A stretch of DNA of 64,000 nt from Hawksworthiomyces lignivorus (Eukaryota > Ascomycota > Sordariomycetes > Ophiostomatales > Ophiostomataceae). The DNA is taken from the NCBI GenBank assembly GCA_002917075.1, contig NTMA01000067.1, positions 1 to 64,000 of the forward strand, in the 5' to 3' direction. This document shows, in pieces, positions 1-11,666 of the stretch. Positions within the stretch are counted from its first letter, which is position 1. The number at the start of each line of letters is the position of its first letter. Position numbers and translations under genes: made by a program. The notes under the pieces were generated by a model. It made no database searches and was not told where the DNA came from. It saw nothing but the letters and a program-made list of their open reading frames with translations.

Positions 1-65
1 CCTAACCTAACCCTAACCCTAACCCTAACCTAACCTAACCTAACCCTAACCTAACCATAACCTAG
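1..65. repeat. telomere repeat, left chromosome end
   Basis: The window opens with tandem CCCTAA and CCTAA units on the + strand, which is the C-rich strand expected at a left chromosome end (TTAGGG type on the other strand). About a dozen units are present. Six-base CCCTAA and five-base CCTAA units are mixed, and one unit reads CCATAA. The array stops at about position 65 and passes directly into unique AT-rich sequence. Confidence 0.97.
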
Positions 66-596
66 TAAACAAACAAACAGTTTTCAAAGGTCTACAAAAG
101 TCAACAAAAAAGTTTTTAACAACGAGTCGTCATAAAATAAGTATCTACTCTCCTTTTTTTGTCTTTATCTTGTCTCTTACAACTTCTTTTTTTTTCTCAT
201 ACGTTGGTTCCATCTTTTATATGTACATTACATTCTCTAAAACATTTAATCTATTGTATAGATAGATCAATCATATTTTCTATTTCTTTCTTCTTCTTTT
301 TATTTTAACACAGAGTGGACAAGACAACCAACTAACCATTTAATTCAGTATACAGAAAAGTATTGTAGTGGACATAATAGAGTTTGACAAAAACGGTCAT
401 ACATATAAGTATTCCGCTCTCTTTGTACTTTTTGGCTAACAGACAACAAAACAGACAACAAGATCGGTTGACAAAACTAGCTTGATCTAAAAGGGTAGTC
501 CTTAATTAAACAACCGTTTGAGCCTTGTCTAGATCGAATATAAAATGATCAAGTTGTTAGACATAGGGCTGATAGCGGCCCACTTGAAATAGTGAG

Positions 597-690
597 TGGA
601 CCTGGGTTCCACATTTTGACCTAGGTCTACCCTGATCAAATATCTGACCCAGGTCTAACAGCTTGATCAGATATTGGATCACGTTTGTAA
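597..690. repeat. degenerate tandem repeat, two units
   Basis: GACCTAGGTCTA at 618-629 recurs as GACCCAGGTCTA at 646-657. TGATCAAATAT at 633-643 recurs as TGATCAGATAT at 664-674. The order is the same in both copies, so this is a roughly 30-bp unit present about twice. The units contain the palindromes ACCTAGGT and TGATCA. Function unknown. Confidence 0.6.
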
Positions 691-1100
691 AACCACCTTT
701 TTTTCTAATTCTTTAACCCGAATACACCAGAAATAATAGTTGTCAGAATATATCGAAAGTTCGGAAATGATTGACGAACCGTCTTCGGACAACATTATCG
801 TATCGGAATCGTTAAACACGACTACATTATACGTCGACACAATCTCTTTTAACATCTTGTCCTTTGTCTTATATATAATACGAAAGTGTCGTTCGATTTT
901 CTCGTTCGGTCCTATGACGTCGGGACACAACCGACACACTAATACATTATACGTACGTTCGACAAAAACGAGTTCGTTTATTTTGTTCGACACCAAACCA
1001 AAGTAATCAAAAAAACAAAGTACTTATAATACAAAAAAAAACGACAAAACATCCTTTGTCTACAATACGATAAAAATACAAACACAATTACAAATACGAC

Positions 1101-1680
1101 TATGACCGTGACCACGAAACGCGAATCCAATTAAACTACAATCACGTATTCTTGTCGTTCGATCTCAATCATTTCGAGTCAACTCTGATTATCTTTTTAA
1201 TCTTTTAAATCGTTTCTCTTTTTCCTTCTTTACGACAATCATTTATTCGAACCAAATGTATATAATACGTAGTATATATATATCATTTAATATCTACGAA
1301 CAAATTCTATCTTATATCAAATATCTACAATTGTCTAAATCAAACAAAATAAAAGAATATAACAAAAACGTCTTCCAAAAACCATGACGTAGAAAAACAC
1401 GAATATCAATCTCTATAATCATAATCATTGACAACTTAGAAAGTCAAGATACAATCGGTTGGTCTCTATGATCGTGGTCATAAAAGAAGATTTATAATCA
1501 CGTTTAGAACTGTGTTCATTTATAACCATTATCAAACGAAAAAAAACTTGTTCGGTTATTTGTACCATTGTATTAGTTTCTATGACCGTAGTCGGAAAAA
1601 GTATACACGTCGATTATACATACGTCTATGACCATGATCATACGAAAATATGCGTTTTCGTTTCTGTGATCGTGGTCATA
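1101..1680. repeat. dispersed 16-bp imperfect palindromes (TATGAYCGTGGTCATA)
   Basis: Five close copies of a 16-bp near-palindrome occur at 1101-1116, 1467-1482, 1581-1596, 1627-1642 and 1665-1680. A weaker copy is at 1414-1429. The consensus is TATGAYCGTGGTCATA. Spacing is irregular (38 to over 300 bp). They may be remains of a decayed tandem array or binding sites for a telomere-proximal factor. Confidence 0.55.
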
Positions 1681-2121
1681 GAAAATAACATAAACAATAA
1701 GTATATACTATTCTACAATCAGACGTCCTCGGGTATAAAAACAAAAAGAGAACGTCTTAAAGTAAGTCGGAAGATTTACTACAACCTAGCCAGACTTGTC
1801 TTAACCGTCTCCCTTGTCGACTTACATGGGTTTGGGCCAATCAACGTGACGTTTTTGTTGTAATCGTTTCTGTTGCAATAAAATTTTACGTTACTCAAAA
1901 TTTGGTCCAAAACGGGTATAGCGTCTACAATTACAACCAAAATATTTTACAACAGAAACGGTTTTGCAACTAAAACGTGCTAGAATGACTACTTAGGATT
2001 CCACCTAGATTAGACGTAAATAGTCAGGATTGGCTAATAAATACGATTAAACTCTAAGATTACGTTAAACTTTGGTTGTATCGTCGATTTTATCTATTTT
2101 GTCTACTAAAGAAGTTTCATT

Positions 2122-3176
2122 CTATACAAACTTGACACCATTCCTAAGTGTCCCAATATTGGTTATGTTGACCTCCATCTTTGTACCAGGTACTAGCCAA
2201 CGTGGTGGATTGAAACCCGCACCAACTCCTAACTAGTATTAGTATGTAACAGGAGCCAAAGACATTGTTCATAAGTTGTTCTTACCTCCTGGAGTACCCG
2301 TCATAATGACGGTACCTTTTTTCAGCGTTGTTCCGGTAGATAGGTACGACACAAGGTATGCACTATCAAAGAGCAGATCATCGATATACTCTTCTTGTCT
2401 TGTCTCGGAGTCGATGATGGTCTTTAACAAAAGTTTTTTTGGGTCACCAATTATATCAGACCGGACAAGGACAGGCCCAAGTGGTGCAAACGTATCGAAT
2501 CCCTTCGAAAAGCACCATTGCGGTACGACACCAGCGAAGGCGGGATCCCGCTGCAATCTACGAGACGAAATGTCATTTCCAGCCGTGTACGCTACCACAT
2601 ACTTGAGTGCGTCTTCTTTAGATACGTCCTTGGCGTCACGGCCAATGACAAGGCATAGTTCACCCTCATAATCAGCTTGGTCATTCTGGCAGATCTTGGG
2701 GATCACGACATATGCTCCATGATCGAACACAGTTGTGCTTGGTTTGATAAATAGAGAAGGAAACGGTGGAGGTTTGCGATTAGCTTCTTTGACTATTATC
2801 GATGTTAACGGATTAATCTGGATACAGTCAAGAAAAACACGTCGCCTGCTGACGAAGGTTAAAGTAAAGAGTAAAAAGGGAGGGATATGAAAATCATACT
2901 GTGCTTTGCATAATTGAGACCGATACATCGGACAATAGGAACGTCCTCTGGTGTCAGCGGGCCAAGAAGAGTTTTCACTTGAACGATCTCATCGGACACA
3001 TAGGTGGACCCTGTCGTGTCATAGATGTCGTTACCCTTTATGATCCTAGCTTGCAGTTTCGTCTCCTCTGTTGTGTTGCCCAGATCGAAGTCTGGAGTTG
3101 GCAGGATTGGCTCCCCACGCAAAGTTCGCCCGTCTGTGGCGACAAAGCGGATCAGTCTAGTCCATGCAAGAGCCAT
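2122..3176 (-). CDS. FAH-family hydrolase, probable fumarylpyruvate hydrolase
   Basis: Likely hydrolyses fumarylpyruvate (or maleylpyruvate) to fumarate/maleate and pyruvate, the last step of the gentisate pathway. Exons read 3176-2900, 2792-2286 and 2228-2122, giving 296 residues, close to the usual size of this family. The product starts MALAWTRLIRFVA and keeps the family blocks CIGLNYAKH, PPFPSLFIKPST and DYEGELCLVIG. The metal ligands are E135, E137 and probably D166 in AGNDISSR. It ends TPGGVGAGF then IGTLRNGVKFV. The ATG at 3176 was chosen because it matches the family N-terminus; an upstream in-frame ATG at 3215 adds only a poor extension. It is divergent from the aldehyde dehydrogenase over 275 bp. 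The family also contains fumarylacetoacetases and oxaloacetate decarboxylases, so the substrate rests on context: a gentisate dioxygenase and a flavin hydroxylase lie nearby. Confidence 0.88.
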
Positions 3177-3451
3177 TTTGTCTGCTAGTTGTCTGAAATG
3201 CATGAGGAAACTCAACCTTGAACTAAGTGGCCTAAAGTGAGTTTTATTATTTTAGATTAAATTGGTGTCGCCGGAGTTAGTAGAAGCTCCCCAATATGGA
3301 CCGGGGACTTAGGATCGACTGTACCCCCCTGCTTAAGCTAGTAACAGCTACATTAGGAGTCTTAAAGCAAATACTGAAAAAGTCACATACCACACAAAAC
3401 GGAGTATCACGATATGGCATTGAATACGGTCTTAAGACATTAACACGCAAC
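3177..3451. promoter_or_regulatory. bidirectional promoter, FAH hydrolase / aldehyde dehydrogenase
   Basis: A 275-bp gap between two divergent start codons. It contains ACCGGGGAC at 3300-3308, preceded by CTCCCC at 3289-3294, a loose inverted pair. The same ACCGGGGAC occurs again at 5358-5366, in front of the flavin hydroxylase. This is a candidate site for the cluster regulator, by inference only. Confidence 0.45.
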
Positions 3452-5042
3452 ATGCCTTCGAAAACGATACCATTAATAATCAACGGCCGTGACGTCGTGA
3501 ACTCGGAAACGACAATATTTACTCCAAATCCCGATAGTCTCATCCCTAGCGACTGGAAAGCGCAAGGCGCAACCAAAGACCATAGCATCCAGGCTATTGA
3601 GTCGTGTGCAGCGTCTTGGCTCACATGGAGGAATACTACAGCTGATCAGAAGGCTGAGTTGTTCCACAAGCTTGCTGAGGTATGCTGATCTAGAAGTCTT
3701 ACTTAATTTCGCTTGTTGACAGATCTTGTAGACTCTACTTAAGGGAAAGGCAGAGCTAGTAGCAACCATAATAGAAGAAATCAACACCTCCCAGTTCTGG
3801 GCAGAAGCGATCGTGGGAGATACGATAGATCTCGCTCGAAATATCGCGAACCTTGTCGGCGCAGGCACGTTGTCCACTGGCACAGTCCCTAGTGTTCGCA
3901 ACCAGGGTGCGTTGGCTGTCGTATCATCGAGGCCCTTAGGTGTGGTACTTGGGATTGCTCCTTGGAATGCACCCGCAATTCTTGGTCTTAGGGCTGTTGC
4001 TGCGCCGGTAGCTGCAGGAAACTGTTGCATCTTAAAGGTTAATAATACATTCTTCTAGTAATGCAATGTGAGGTTGCTGGTGAATTCTAACTCTGTCTAG
4101 GGCTCTGAGCTGAGCCCTCGAACCCATTTCTTTATCGCCAAGGCATTCCGTGATGCAGGCTTCCCTCCTGGGGTGGTCAACTTCATAGTTCATCGCCCGG
4201 AGGATGCAGTTAGCATATTCGAAACACTGATCTCTCATCCACTTATCCGCAAATGTAATTTCACGGGGTCAACTGCCGTGGGAAGGCATGTCGCTTCGCG
4301 CGCATCACAGTTCTTCAAACCTGTGCTTCTAGAGCTTGGTGGGAAGAATTTCGCCCTGGTCCTGGATGACGCAAATTTGGAGGCTGCCGCTGAAAAGATT
4401 CTTTTTGGTGCCTTCCTGAATGTGAGTTGACCTACACCTAGAATTCGCTTTGCTTGAGGAAATTAACCGAACGATAAGAACGGGCAAATTTGTATGGCAA
4501 CGGATATCGTTCTTGTTTCAAAGAAAAACAAGGATAAGCTCTTGCAGCAGCTCGAGAAAAAGATCTCCAAAGTGGCTTCTGAACATGTGAAGCGTGTCAT
4601 TAATCATAAGAGCAGCAGTCGACTCGACTCGCTCGTAGAGGATGCAACCCGCAAGGGGTCAAAGCTGATCAGCGTTGGCAACAAATTTTTTGGCGAAGCC
4701 GTCATCTTACAAGATCTGACACCAGAGATGGAATTTTGGCAGCAAGAGTCGTTTGGACCCCTTCTTGGAGTGTCTACGTGGAACAGCATCGAAGAGGCAA
4801 TTGCTACTATTAATGGGTGTGATTATGGGCTGTCTGCTGCAATATTTACGAATTCTAATTTGGAGGCTATGAACATGGCTTCTCTTTTGGATGTAGGAGC
4901 AGTGCATATTAACGGACCCACGGTGCATGACGAGGCGAGATTGCCTCATGGAGGCCGAAAGCACAGTGGATGGGGGAGATTCGGTGGACTATGGGGACTA
5001 CAAGAGTTTGTACAGACGCAGACCGTGATTCTGAATCCATAG
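3452..5042 (+). CDS. aromatic aldehyde dehydrogenase (salicylaldehyde/vanillin type)
   Basis: NAD(P)-dependent aldehyde dehydrogenase expected to oxidise a (hydroxy)benzaldehyde to the acid. Exons 3452-3679, 3732-4037, 4101-4421 and 4479-5042 give 472 residues. The family blocks are in order: LGVVLGIAPWNAPAIL (cofactor fold), NFTGSTAVG, the catalytic Glu256 in LELGGKN and the nucleophile Cys290 in GQICMATD. The C-terminus LQEFVQTQTV is typical of the salicylaldehyde and vanillin dehydrogenase branch. The reading frame is intact. It lies divergent from the FAH hydrolase and 405 bp upstream of the flavin hydroxylase on the same strand, which suits supply of a hydroxybenzoate to that enzyme. The exact aldehyde is not determined by sequence; 3-hydroxybenzaldehyde and salicylaldehyde are the best candidates. 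Confidence 0.9.
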
Positions 5043-5447
5043 ACAATAGCAGGCCAAGAATCCTAAGAGTTGCCGAAGCTTTCGTGTCCCGAGAGTAAAG
5101 GGAACATCACCCGATAGTTACTTAGCAACAGAAGTATGTATCAGCTCACTACTATTGTTAACAGTGAAGTGGACCCTTCTAGGTTCCCTATGTCCGGAGG
5201 GACGAGGCCAAAATCCGCGCTGTCAAATTGTGTCAACATTAACTTAGATCGCTAGTGGCAGACATTCCCGCGGAGTTAAGGGCAACACCGCGACCTAGGA
5301 GAATGTAGCTGTTTATCAAGTCCCGTTTTGCTCTCATTTGGTAAATAAACTCATGGCACCGGGGACCGACATATTCACATTGAAAAGTCATATAGCAATT
5401 CTTCTTGGACCATACTCTTTATGGGTTATTATATTCAATTAGACAAT
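5043..5447 (+). promoter_or_regulatory. promoter region of the flavin hydroxylase
   Basis: 405 bp between the aldehyde dehydrogenase stop and the hydroxylase start. It holds CCGGGGACCGAC at 5359-5370, about 85 bp before the start. The same 12-mer recurs at 47707-47718, just upstream of a Zn2Cys6 gene. It shares the ACCGGGGAC core with the promoter at 3300-3308. No other gene is seen here. Confidence 0.4.
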
Positions 5448-7221
5448 ATGGCCCCTTCTGCAATCGAAGCCAGCGACACCGTCACAAATGGGCATAGCAA
5501 CGCTCGCCGAGATGACCAAGTCCGATTGAAATACGTGACTACGACCTATCCTACACGGTCTCTGGACTTTCTTCAGCCATTTACCAAACCCGTGCCGAAC
5601 TCTTCACACCAGTCATATGTGCGTCAAGCGAAGCTCAGACTTGACGTTATCATTGTTGGCGCTGGTCTTGGTGGCTTAGCAACTGCAATTGCACTGGCCC
5701 GACGCGGTCACAAAGTGCGTGTCTACGAGCAGGCCCCTATGCTTGGTGAGGTGTGTGAAATTGTGAAACTTCTCTCTCTGCATTTTTCAAGCAGTGATTT
5801 TGACATGTCGCCTCTGCCCTAGGTTGGTGCTGGAATCCAAGTGCCACCTAACTCTGGAAAGCTGCTTAAAAGATGGGGTGTTATGGAAGAGCTTTCCAGA
5901 TATGTTGTCAATCCTGACGGTATTTCGTTCCGTCGTTGGCAGACAGGCGACAAGATTGGATATACCAAGCTAGGACCAGAGTTCAACACAGTCTACGAAG
6001 CGCCATACCACGTTGTCCACCGCGCCCACCTCCACTCGGCGCTATACAACCGCTCCAAGGCTTTGGGAGTCGAGGTGATCCTGGATAGCAAGGTTGTCGC
6101 ATACAATGCTGACACTGCGGCCATTACTCTCGCAAATAATTCTGTATACGAAGGTGACTTGATTATTGCGGCCGATGGTAAGGTCTTCACTTCTCTATAG
6201 TTATGCCTCAGAGACCAGGGAGTCGTTTCCCAAAAGGTTGCAAATTGCCAGTAACTTGCAGCTGAGACATCTATAGGTATCCGGTCAATCGCAAGAGAGG
6301 CTCTCGAGCCACGTAAATCGGCACAACCTAGACTTACTGGATATTCTGCGTATCGCGCAACTGTCGACGTCAACAAGATGAAAGAGTATCCTGACTTGGC
6401 ATGGATCCTCGAGAAACCAGGCCTCAACATCTGGTTGGTTATAGCTACCCGCGAATACCAATCAAAGCTGGCTAATTCATAAGATAGGATCGGGGAAGAA
6501 AAACATGTAATGACCTACATGATAGCGTCCGGCCAGTCGTTCAATATGGTCCTAGCCCACCGCGATCCGACAGATCCTAGCCTAATAGCGCAGCAGACAC
6601 AAGAAAAGACACTTGACGACATGCGAACTGAATTTTCCGACTGGGACCCGGCGTGAGTTTCAAGAAAAGCCGCTCATCGATTGGTTTCCATCCTTTAGCT
6701 TACGCGAACATCACAGTCTTACCAAAATTATCGGACTAATCGAGTTCGCTTTGAAATGGCCTCTCATCGAAAGTGGGACTGTAGAGAAATGGACGGCCCC
6801 GTCATCGCGTCTCCTTATCTTGGGTGACGCTGCACATGCTATGCTTCCATATATGTCGGAAGGAGCAGCAATGGCCGTTGAAGACGGTGCAGCTCTGGCA
6901 GTTGTGCTAAGTCATATCTCTTCCAAGGAGGAGTTGCCATTTGCTCTTAGACTATTCGCCGAGGAACGGAAGGCCCGCGCAGGAAAGATGCAGGAAGCCA
7001 GCCGCGTAAACTCCATGATCTGGCATTTTGCCGATGGTCCTCTACAGGAGGCCCGAGACGCTGCAATGAAGCCTGAGGTAGATGGCCAGACCTATCTGTC
7101 AAGTCCGAACCAGTGGTCAGATCCGGTGACACAGCAATGGGCTTATGGATACGATGCTGAAAAGATCATGGAAGACAAGTGGTACGACGCAATCCGAAGC
7201 CGCATCGTGCAAAAGCTATGA
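5448..7221 (+). CDS. FAD-dependent aromatic hydroxylase (salicylate / 3-hydroxybenzoate hydroxylase type)
   Basis: Class A flavoprotein monooxygenase, expected to hydroxylate a hydroxybenzoate using NAD(P)H and O2; in this setting, to gentisate. Exons 5448-5750, 5823-6177, 6277-6433, 6488-6652 and 6699-7221 give 500 residues. Visible motifs are the FAD dinucleotide fold VIIVGAGLGGLATA (GxGxxG at 71-76) ending in a glutamate (YEQAP), the stretch LIIAADGIRS, and the ribityl-binding GDAAHAMLPYMSEGAAMAVEDG near residue 369. The start at 5448 has a better context (caatATGGC) than an in-frame ATG at 5421, which would add nine residues. The N-terminal 65 residues before the FAD fold are longer than usual. 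Salicylate 1-hydroxylases giving catechol belong to the same family; the gentisate role is inferred from the neighbouring dioxygenase. Confidence 0.88.
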
Positions 7222-7364
7222 GACATCCCATTCCCATAAGTTCAAGATGCAACGATATAGAAGTAAGGCCAGAGTGAATAAAGCATGAGTTTTCCTTCTT
7301 TTAAACTTAGAACCGCTTTTTAATCTTAGAAACATGCAAATATCTAATGTGGCCCAATTGTCGG

Positions 7365-10115
7365 TTACCATAGCAGATCTCGTGGCATTGATCCATCTAT
7401 GCTTGGTGCATCAAAAAGATCGTATACCCGGTTGTCAAAATCTATATCAGGTAAAAATCTAGAAAGTTCCATCGACATCTCATCCCCAGTGGTTGGTCCG
7501 TAATGAAGCAGTTGGCTTATTATACGGTCTTGACTGCTTTGCCCTTCAACTTCCCACGTCTCGGAAATGCGTGGTATGGTGGGAATAGTCCTAGAGGATA
7601 GGATTCCTTTAATCACGCCCCTATGTCAATAGATATTGTCATCACCATAAAGGACAAAATATCGCAAGCATACCCTGCACGTAATTTCTGAGTGTTTCGA
7701 CTAGCTCGGCACATTTTTCAGCTAGGCTGTTGTCACCATCAATCAACGGTATACAAATCATAGCTTCATTAAGAAGAGCTAGATGCTTTTGCCATTCAGT
7801 AGGTGCTGTTTGATCTTGTGCCAAATCCGCAGCGCTGTATAGAAGAAGGGCAACAATGGCCAACGAAGCATTCAATGCTATAATGTGGTTAATATACAAA
7901 TTGTATCATGGAACATGGTAGAACTTACTGTAGTAAAGTGTAAACCACCACGCTCCTAAGAAACCGCGGCGGACATTTGCCGCACTAGAGACGCTGCAAA
8001 CAATGGAAATAATAGCTTCTGCAGACTGCAAACAAACCGTTTTACTTTGAAGGCCGACCTGTCGCAGAATTGCCACCTCATGAGGGGCTAAGGAAGTACC
8101 GTTAAGATGCTCAAGGTAGCAATCTATTATGGGCCGATGGGCCAAGATACGTATATTGTGGTACCGTAAAGTCAGAGTCACCTGGAGCTTTTTGAGAAGT
8201 GTTATTGTATCTTCTTTTGCGAGGTCGTCTGAGCCGATAAGGCTTAGGGAAATAGGCAATGCGGCTTGCCAGACGATGAGCTTCTGTTCTATCTGCATGA
8301 CAGACGTAGTCAGCTGAGCAACAGATAGGTCGCTGACTCCAGCATTGCTGCCATATAAAGACTCTATGACATCGTACAAAATATGATAAAGAGATCTTCC
8401 ACTCAGTCAGCGATTTAGATCGTTATATTTCATGCAGAGGGTCATACTTACGACGTGGTGTTCCAGAACGAGGTGCTATTTTCCTCTGAGGACCAAACCA
8501 AATCTGGATTATCGGCATCAGCGAGATTATGGCGTGCAGGTTGTCTCCTGACATATGCTTGTATAATAGACGGCGGTCGTCCAAACGTCATGCTCAGAGT
8601 CCTGTTTTGGGTCAGTGTTGGGTTAGATTGGTTACAGGCCAAAGGGTTTAGGATGGAGAGAGAGCTAACCTGTCCAATCCGACACATCCTTGCCACGTGC
8701 GAAGCCTCGTTTCCCCTTCAATTGGGTCTACGGGCCGACCTGACTCCTCTACGTGAAGACCCAGCTGCAGTGCTGCTTTGACAGCTATTCCGTGTATTGT
8801 CCATGTGTGCATTGAACGTCTAGTCCCCTGAAGATACTGTGTCATCAACAGCATTACTTGGACTGGCGAGATATAGTCAGTTCTGTACATAACCTGCATC
8901 TGCCGCACCAAAATACAGGGGATACTAACTAATTTCGACGCTTGCTCCCGAGATCATCTGGTCCATACACAAAGCTTTGGCACGACCAAAGTAGACGTAG
9001 GACGTGGCGGTGCGGCTGGCCAAATCCATGTTAGGATCAGGGTCTGTGCTGATTGCCATAGCTAGGATCATATTCAACAACCCCAGCCAGGACCTTCGTA
9101 CGAAGCGGAAACCGCGAACTTCAGCAGCTGAGTGCATTCGCCAAAAATTGACTTCAGATACATAAGGGAACAAAACGCCAGTGTCGGAGAAGAAGCGCTT
9201 GGCCAGACGCAGTCTCTCGTCCTTTTCTGGCACCACATAGGCTTCGGTTGCTGCGTTGTCTATGGAAGAAAACCAGGGATCTGCAATGGTCCGATGAGAC
9301 GGGGATGGAGGCCGTGAGATACCTAGAGTCCGCCGCTGTAGGGCGGTCTCGTCGTTGACATGCATCGGCTTGAACATATCCGTCCGCACTTCTCTAATTG
9401 TCCTAGCAATAGATCGTTGTATCAATCGGGTGAAGGCAATATTGGATGAAGGACCTTGGCGATTAGCTGCGTCAAAACACAAGAACAACGTCTGACGCCT
9501 AGTCGACAAATAGCTGAGCATACCGAAATACATAGAATCCGAGCGATCATCAAACTCGATGGTGCCAACACCATCCGTGGCGTCCGGGGAAACTTCAGCT
9601 TGCTCATCCTCGCTGTGAACCGATATTGTTGACTGAGCATGTGTTGTACTCGTAGAGCAGGCAATGTTCGTCTCCAAAGAAGCAGTCGTTCCTGATGAAA
9701 ACAAATTGCCCTTAGCCAAGCGAATGTCATGCTCTACTGCAAGCAGACGTTTCTCGAGTTGCTCTAGGTAACTGGAGTTGGTCAGTCAGAGGTGTGCGGT
9801 GGTTATTGGACGGCTTCTACTCAGTACCTTGCAGGAACCATAGCAACATTGGGCAGCGCAGCATTGGCGTAGACGCACTCTAAGTGCTGTGCCTCACATC
9901 CGGAGCAAGTTGGCCGCTTTCCATCGCACTATTACCACCAATAATCAGCCGATTCGTTCCCAAAATCACCTGAGCATCAAGTTTGCGATTGCCATTACCT
10001 TGGATTTCTTCCCCCGACACGGCCCACAGGCCACTGGCACACGCTTTCGTTTCCGCGGTGGCTGTGTGACCGGGTCCAGAATGTCCGGACCAGGCACGTC
10101 CGTTTGTTCGGACAT
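7365..10115 (-). CDS. Zn2Cys6 transcription factor, probable cluster regulator
   Basis: Fungal binuclear zinc cluster activator. Eight exons (10115-9999, 9928-9828, 9771-8930, 8862-8670, 8601-8452, 8395-7929, 7877-7674, 7606-7365) join in frame to 771 residues. The cluster cysteines are C30, C33, C40, C47, C50 and C57, after a basic stretch RKRKR; an intron splits the cluster just before C40. A leucine-rich linker follows (YLEQLEKRLLAVEHDI). Then comes the fungal_trans middle domain, with MTQYLQGTRRSMHTWTIHG, AVKAALQLGLH and LDRTLSMTFGRPP. The last intron (7607-7673) is the least certain because the acceptor AAAG was chosen to keep frame. It is divergent from the gentisate dioxygenase over 386 bp and convergent with the hydroxylase, so it is the natural regulator of this block. 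Confidence 0.85.
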
Positions 10116-10501
10116 TGTAAAATGTATACGGAAGCTTGCCGGCCTGAACCAGTGCAATAGTATTACCTTCTGGCAATTGTCCTGCAAAATGCAGCAAACT
10201 CAGCTTTGAATGAGAAGCGAGGGAAAGTCGGGGTTTAAAGACATTTCCGGTGCCATACTACGACTTCTGGATATCTGAGGGGTTGCGCTAAGCGTCACGA
10301 GGCCAACAAAAGACCGACTCTTCGGCAATCCCGCCCTAACTCCGGTTGGTGAGAGTGCAGCGTATCGCACCAAACCCGGCGAAGCTAAATACCTACTCTC
10401 CATCAAGAGACTAGTTGCTGCTTGAAATCACGTCTCAGTGAAAAATACCAAGATACTGTTTGTTAGCCTTGAGGAATTTTTTTTGTTCAGCTCAATTCAT
10501 C
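10116..10501. promoter_or_regulatory. bidirectional promoter, regulator / gentisate dioxygenase
   Basis: A 386-bp gap between divergent starts. Scattered CGG/CCG triplets are present (for example in ACTCCGGTTGG near 10340 and ACCCGGCG near 10375), but I see no clean palindrome and no ACCGGGGAC copy. An in-frame ATG at 10187 could move the regulator start into this gap. Confidence 0.35.
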
Positions 10502-11666
10502 ATGGCAACTGCCACTATGATCGCTATAGAGATCACGGCCGAAAAGGCCTGCAATGTTGAAGACCAAACCCAGGAGATGCTTGGCATTGCAGCCAATAAT
10601 CACACAAAGCCCCTATGGCTTCAAATGAATAGACTAAACCCACCTCAACCAAATCCACAATGCATTCCTCACCTATGGGAGTACGAGGCCATTCGCCCCA
10701 GTCTCATCAAGGCCGGTGAGCTTGTCACCGAGAAGCAGGCTGAGCGTCGTGTCTTAATGCTGGTCAATCCAGCTAGAGGTAGGTTGGCATCTGTGTAAAC
10801 GAAGTCGGGCAAAAAAATCATTCGCTAACGGCTATACAAGAGGCCCCGTTCACCACGGACACTCTTTACGCCGGCCTACAGCTCGTGATGCCTAATGAGA
10901 CTGCTCCTGCTCATCGACACACAGCCTTCGCTATGCGGTTCATCATAGAAGGACAGGGCGGCTTCACCGCCGTTCACGGACGACGTATTAAGATGACACG
11001 TGGTGATGTTATCCTAACGCCCACGTGGAACTGGCATGATCACGGGAAGGACAGCTCTGGGCCTATGATCTGGCTGGATGGCCTAGACCTACCCAATTTT
11101 GTCCATTTTCCGGTCCATTTTGTGGAGCACTTCTCGGCCGCCAGATACCCTGCGGAAGATGTTGACACCTCTAACTCGCCCATTGTCTTTCCCTGGTTCC
11201 GGATGCAATCATCCCTCGACGAGGCCGAGGGAGATTATGTCACTAAGCCGTATCTCCGTGAAGATGGTACTGAAGGTGAGTTTGGTTTTTGGAGAAGATT
11301 GGCGGGAATTGCAGAACACTTCTACATGAAGATTGACGTTGGAGTAACAATTTTACAGTTAGCAAGATTCTGGGCGGCTCTGCTTCTCGTCTGAATCCTG
11401 GAAAGTCGTCCCCTTTGGTACAGGAAACAACTTCATCGGTCTATCATGTTGTTGAAGGATCGGGCCATTCAAACATTGGCGACAAGAAGTTTACATGGAA
11501 GAAAGGTGACACATTCTGTATCCCATCGTGGTATCCATACCAGCATTTCGCCAACGAGTGTGCACAAACTACGTATTTGTACCGCTTTGACGACAAGCCA
11601 ATGTTACAATCCTTGGGGTTTTATCGTAGAGCTGATACGGACACTGAAAGCCTCGTGAGTGTTTAG
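10502..11666 (+). CDS. gentisate 1,2-dioxygenase (bicupin)
   Basis: Ring-cleavage enzyme converting gentisate plus O2 to maleylpyruvate with a ferrous iron. Exons 10502-10778, 10841-11275 and 11359-11666 give 339 residues, normal for the family. The first cupin has the iron-binding motif [19 protein letters not shown] (H117 and H119), then a turn [18 protein letters not shown] with further histidines. The second, non-metal cupin is [14 protein letters not shown] followed by [16 protein letters not shown]. The start at 10502 matches the family and lies 386 bp from the divergent regulator. This is the most diagnostic gene of the block and fixes gentisate as the central intermediate. No maleylpyruvate isomerase (zeta-class GST-like) is visible nearby. 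Confidence 0.93.

Larger units (their letters stand above)
66..2121. other. AT-rich subtelomere without a recognisable gene
   Basis: About 2 kb between the telomere and the first gene. It is rich in A/T runs and short degenerate repeats (listed separately). Short open frames occur (for example 679-996 on the minus strand and 1582-1863 on the plus strand), but their proteins show no family motif and no codon pattern like the genes further in. I see no helicase-type telomere-linked gene. Confidence 0.7.

Noticed and set aside
1582..1863. 93-codon open frame in the subtelomere, plus strand
   Set aside because: It overlaps the palindromic repeats, has no motif and a composition that follows the local repeats.
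2276..2671. 131-codon plus-strand frame
   Set aside because: Shadow of the FAH hydrolase exon on the opposite strand.
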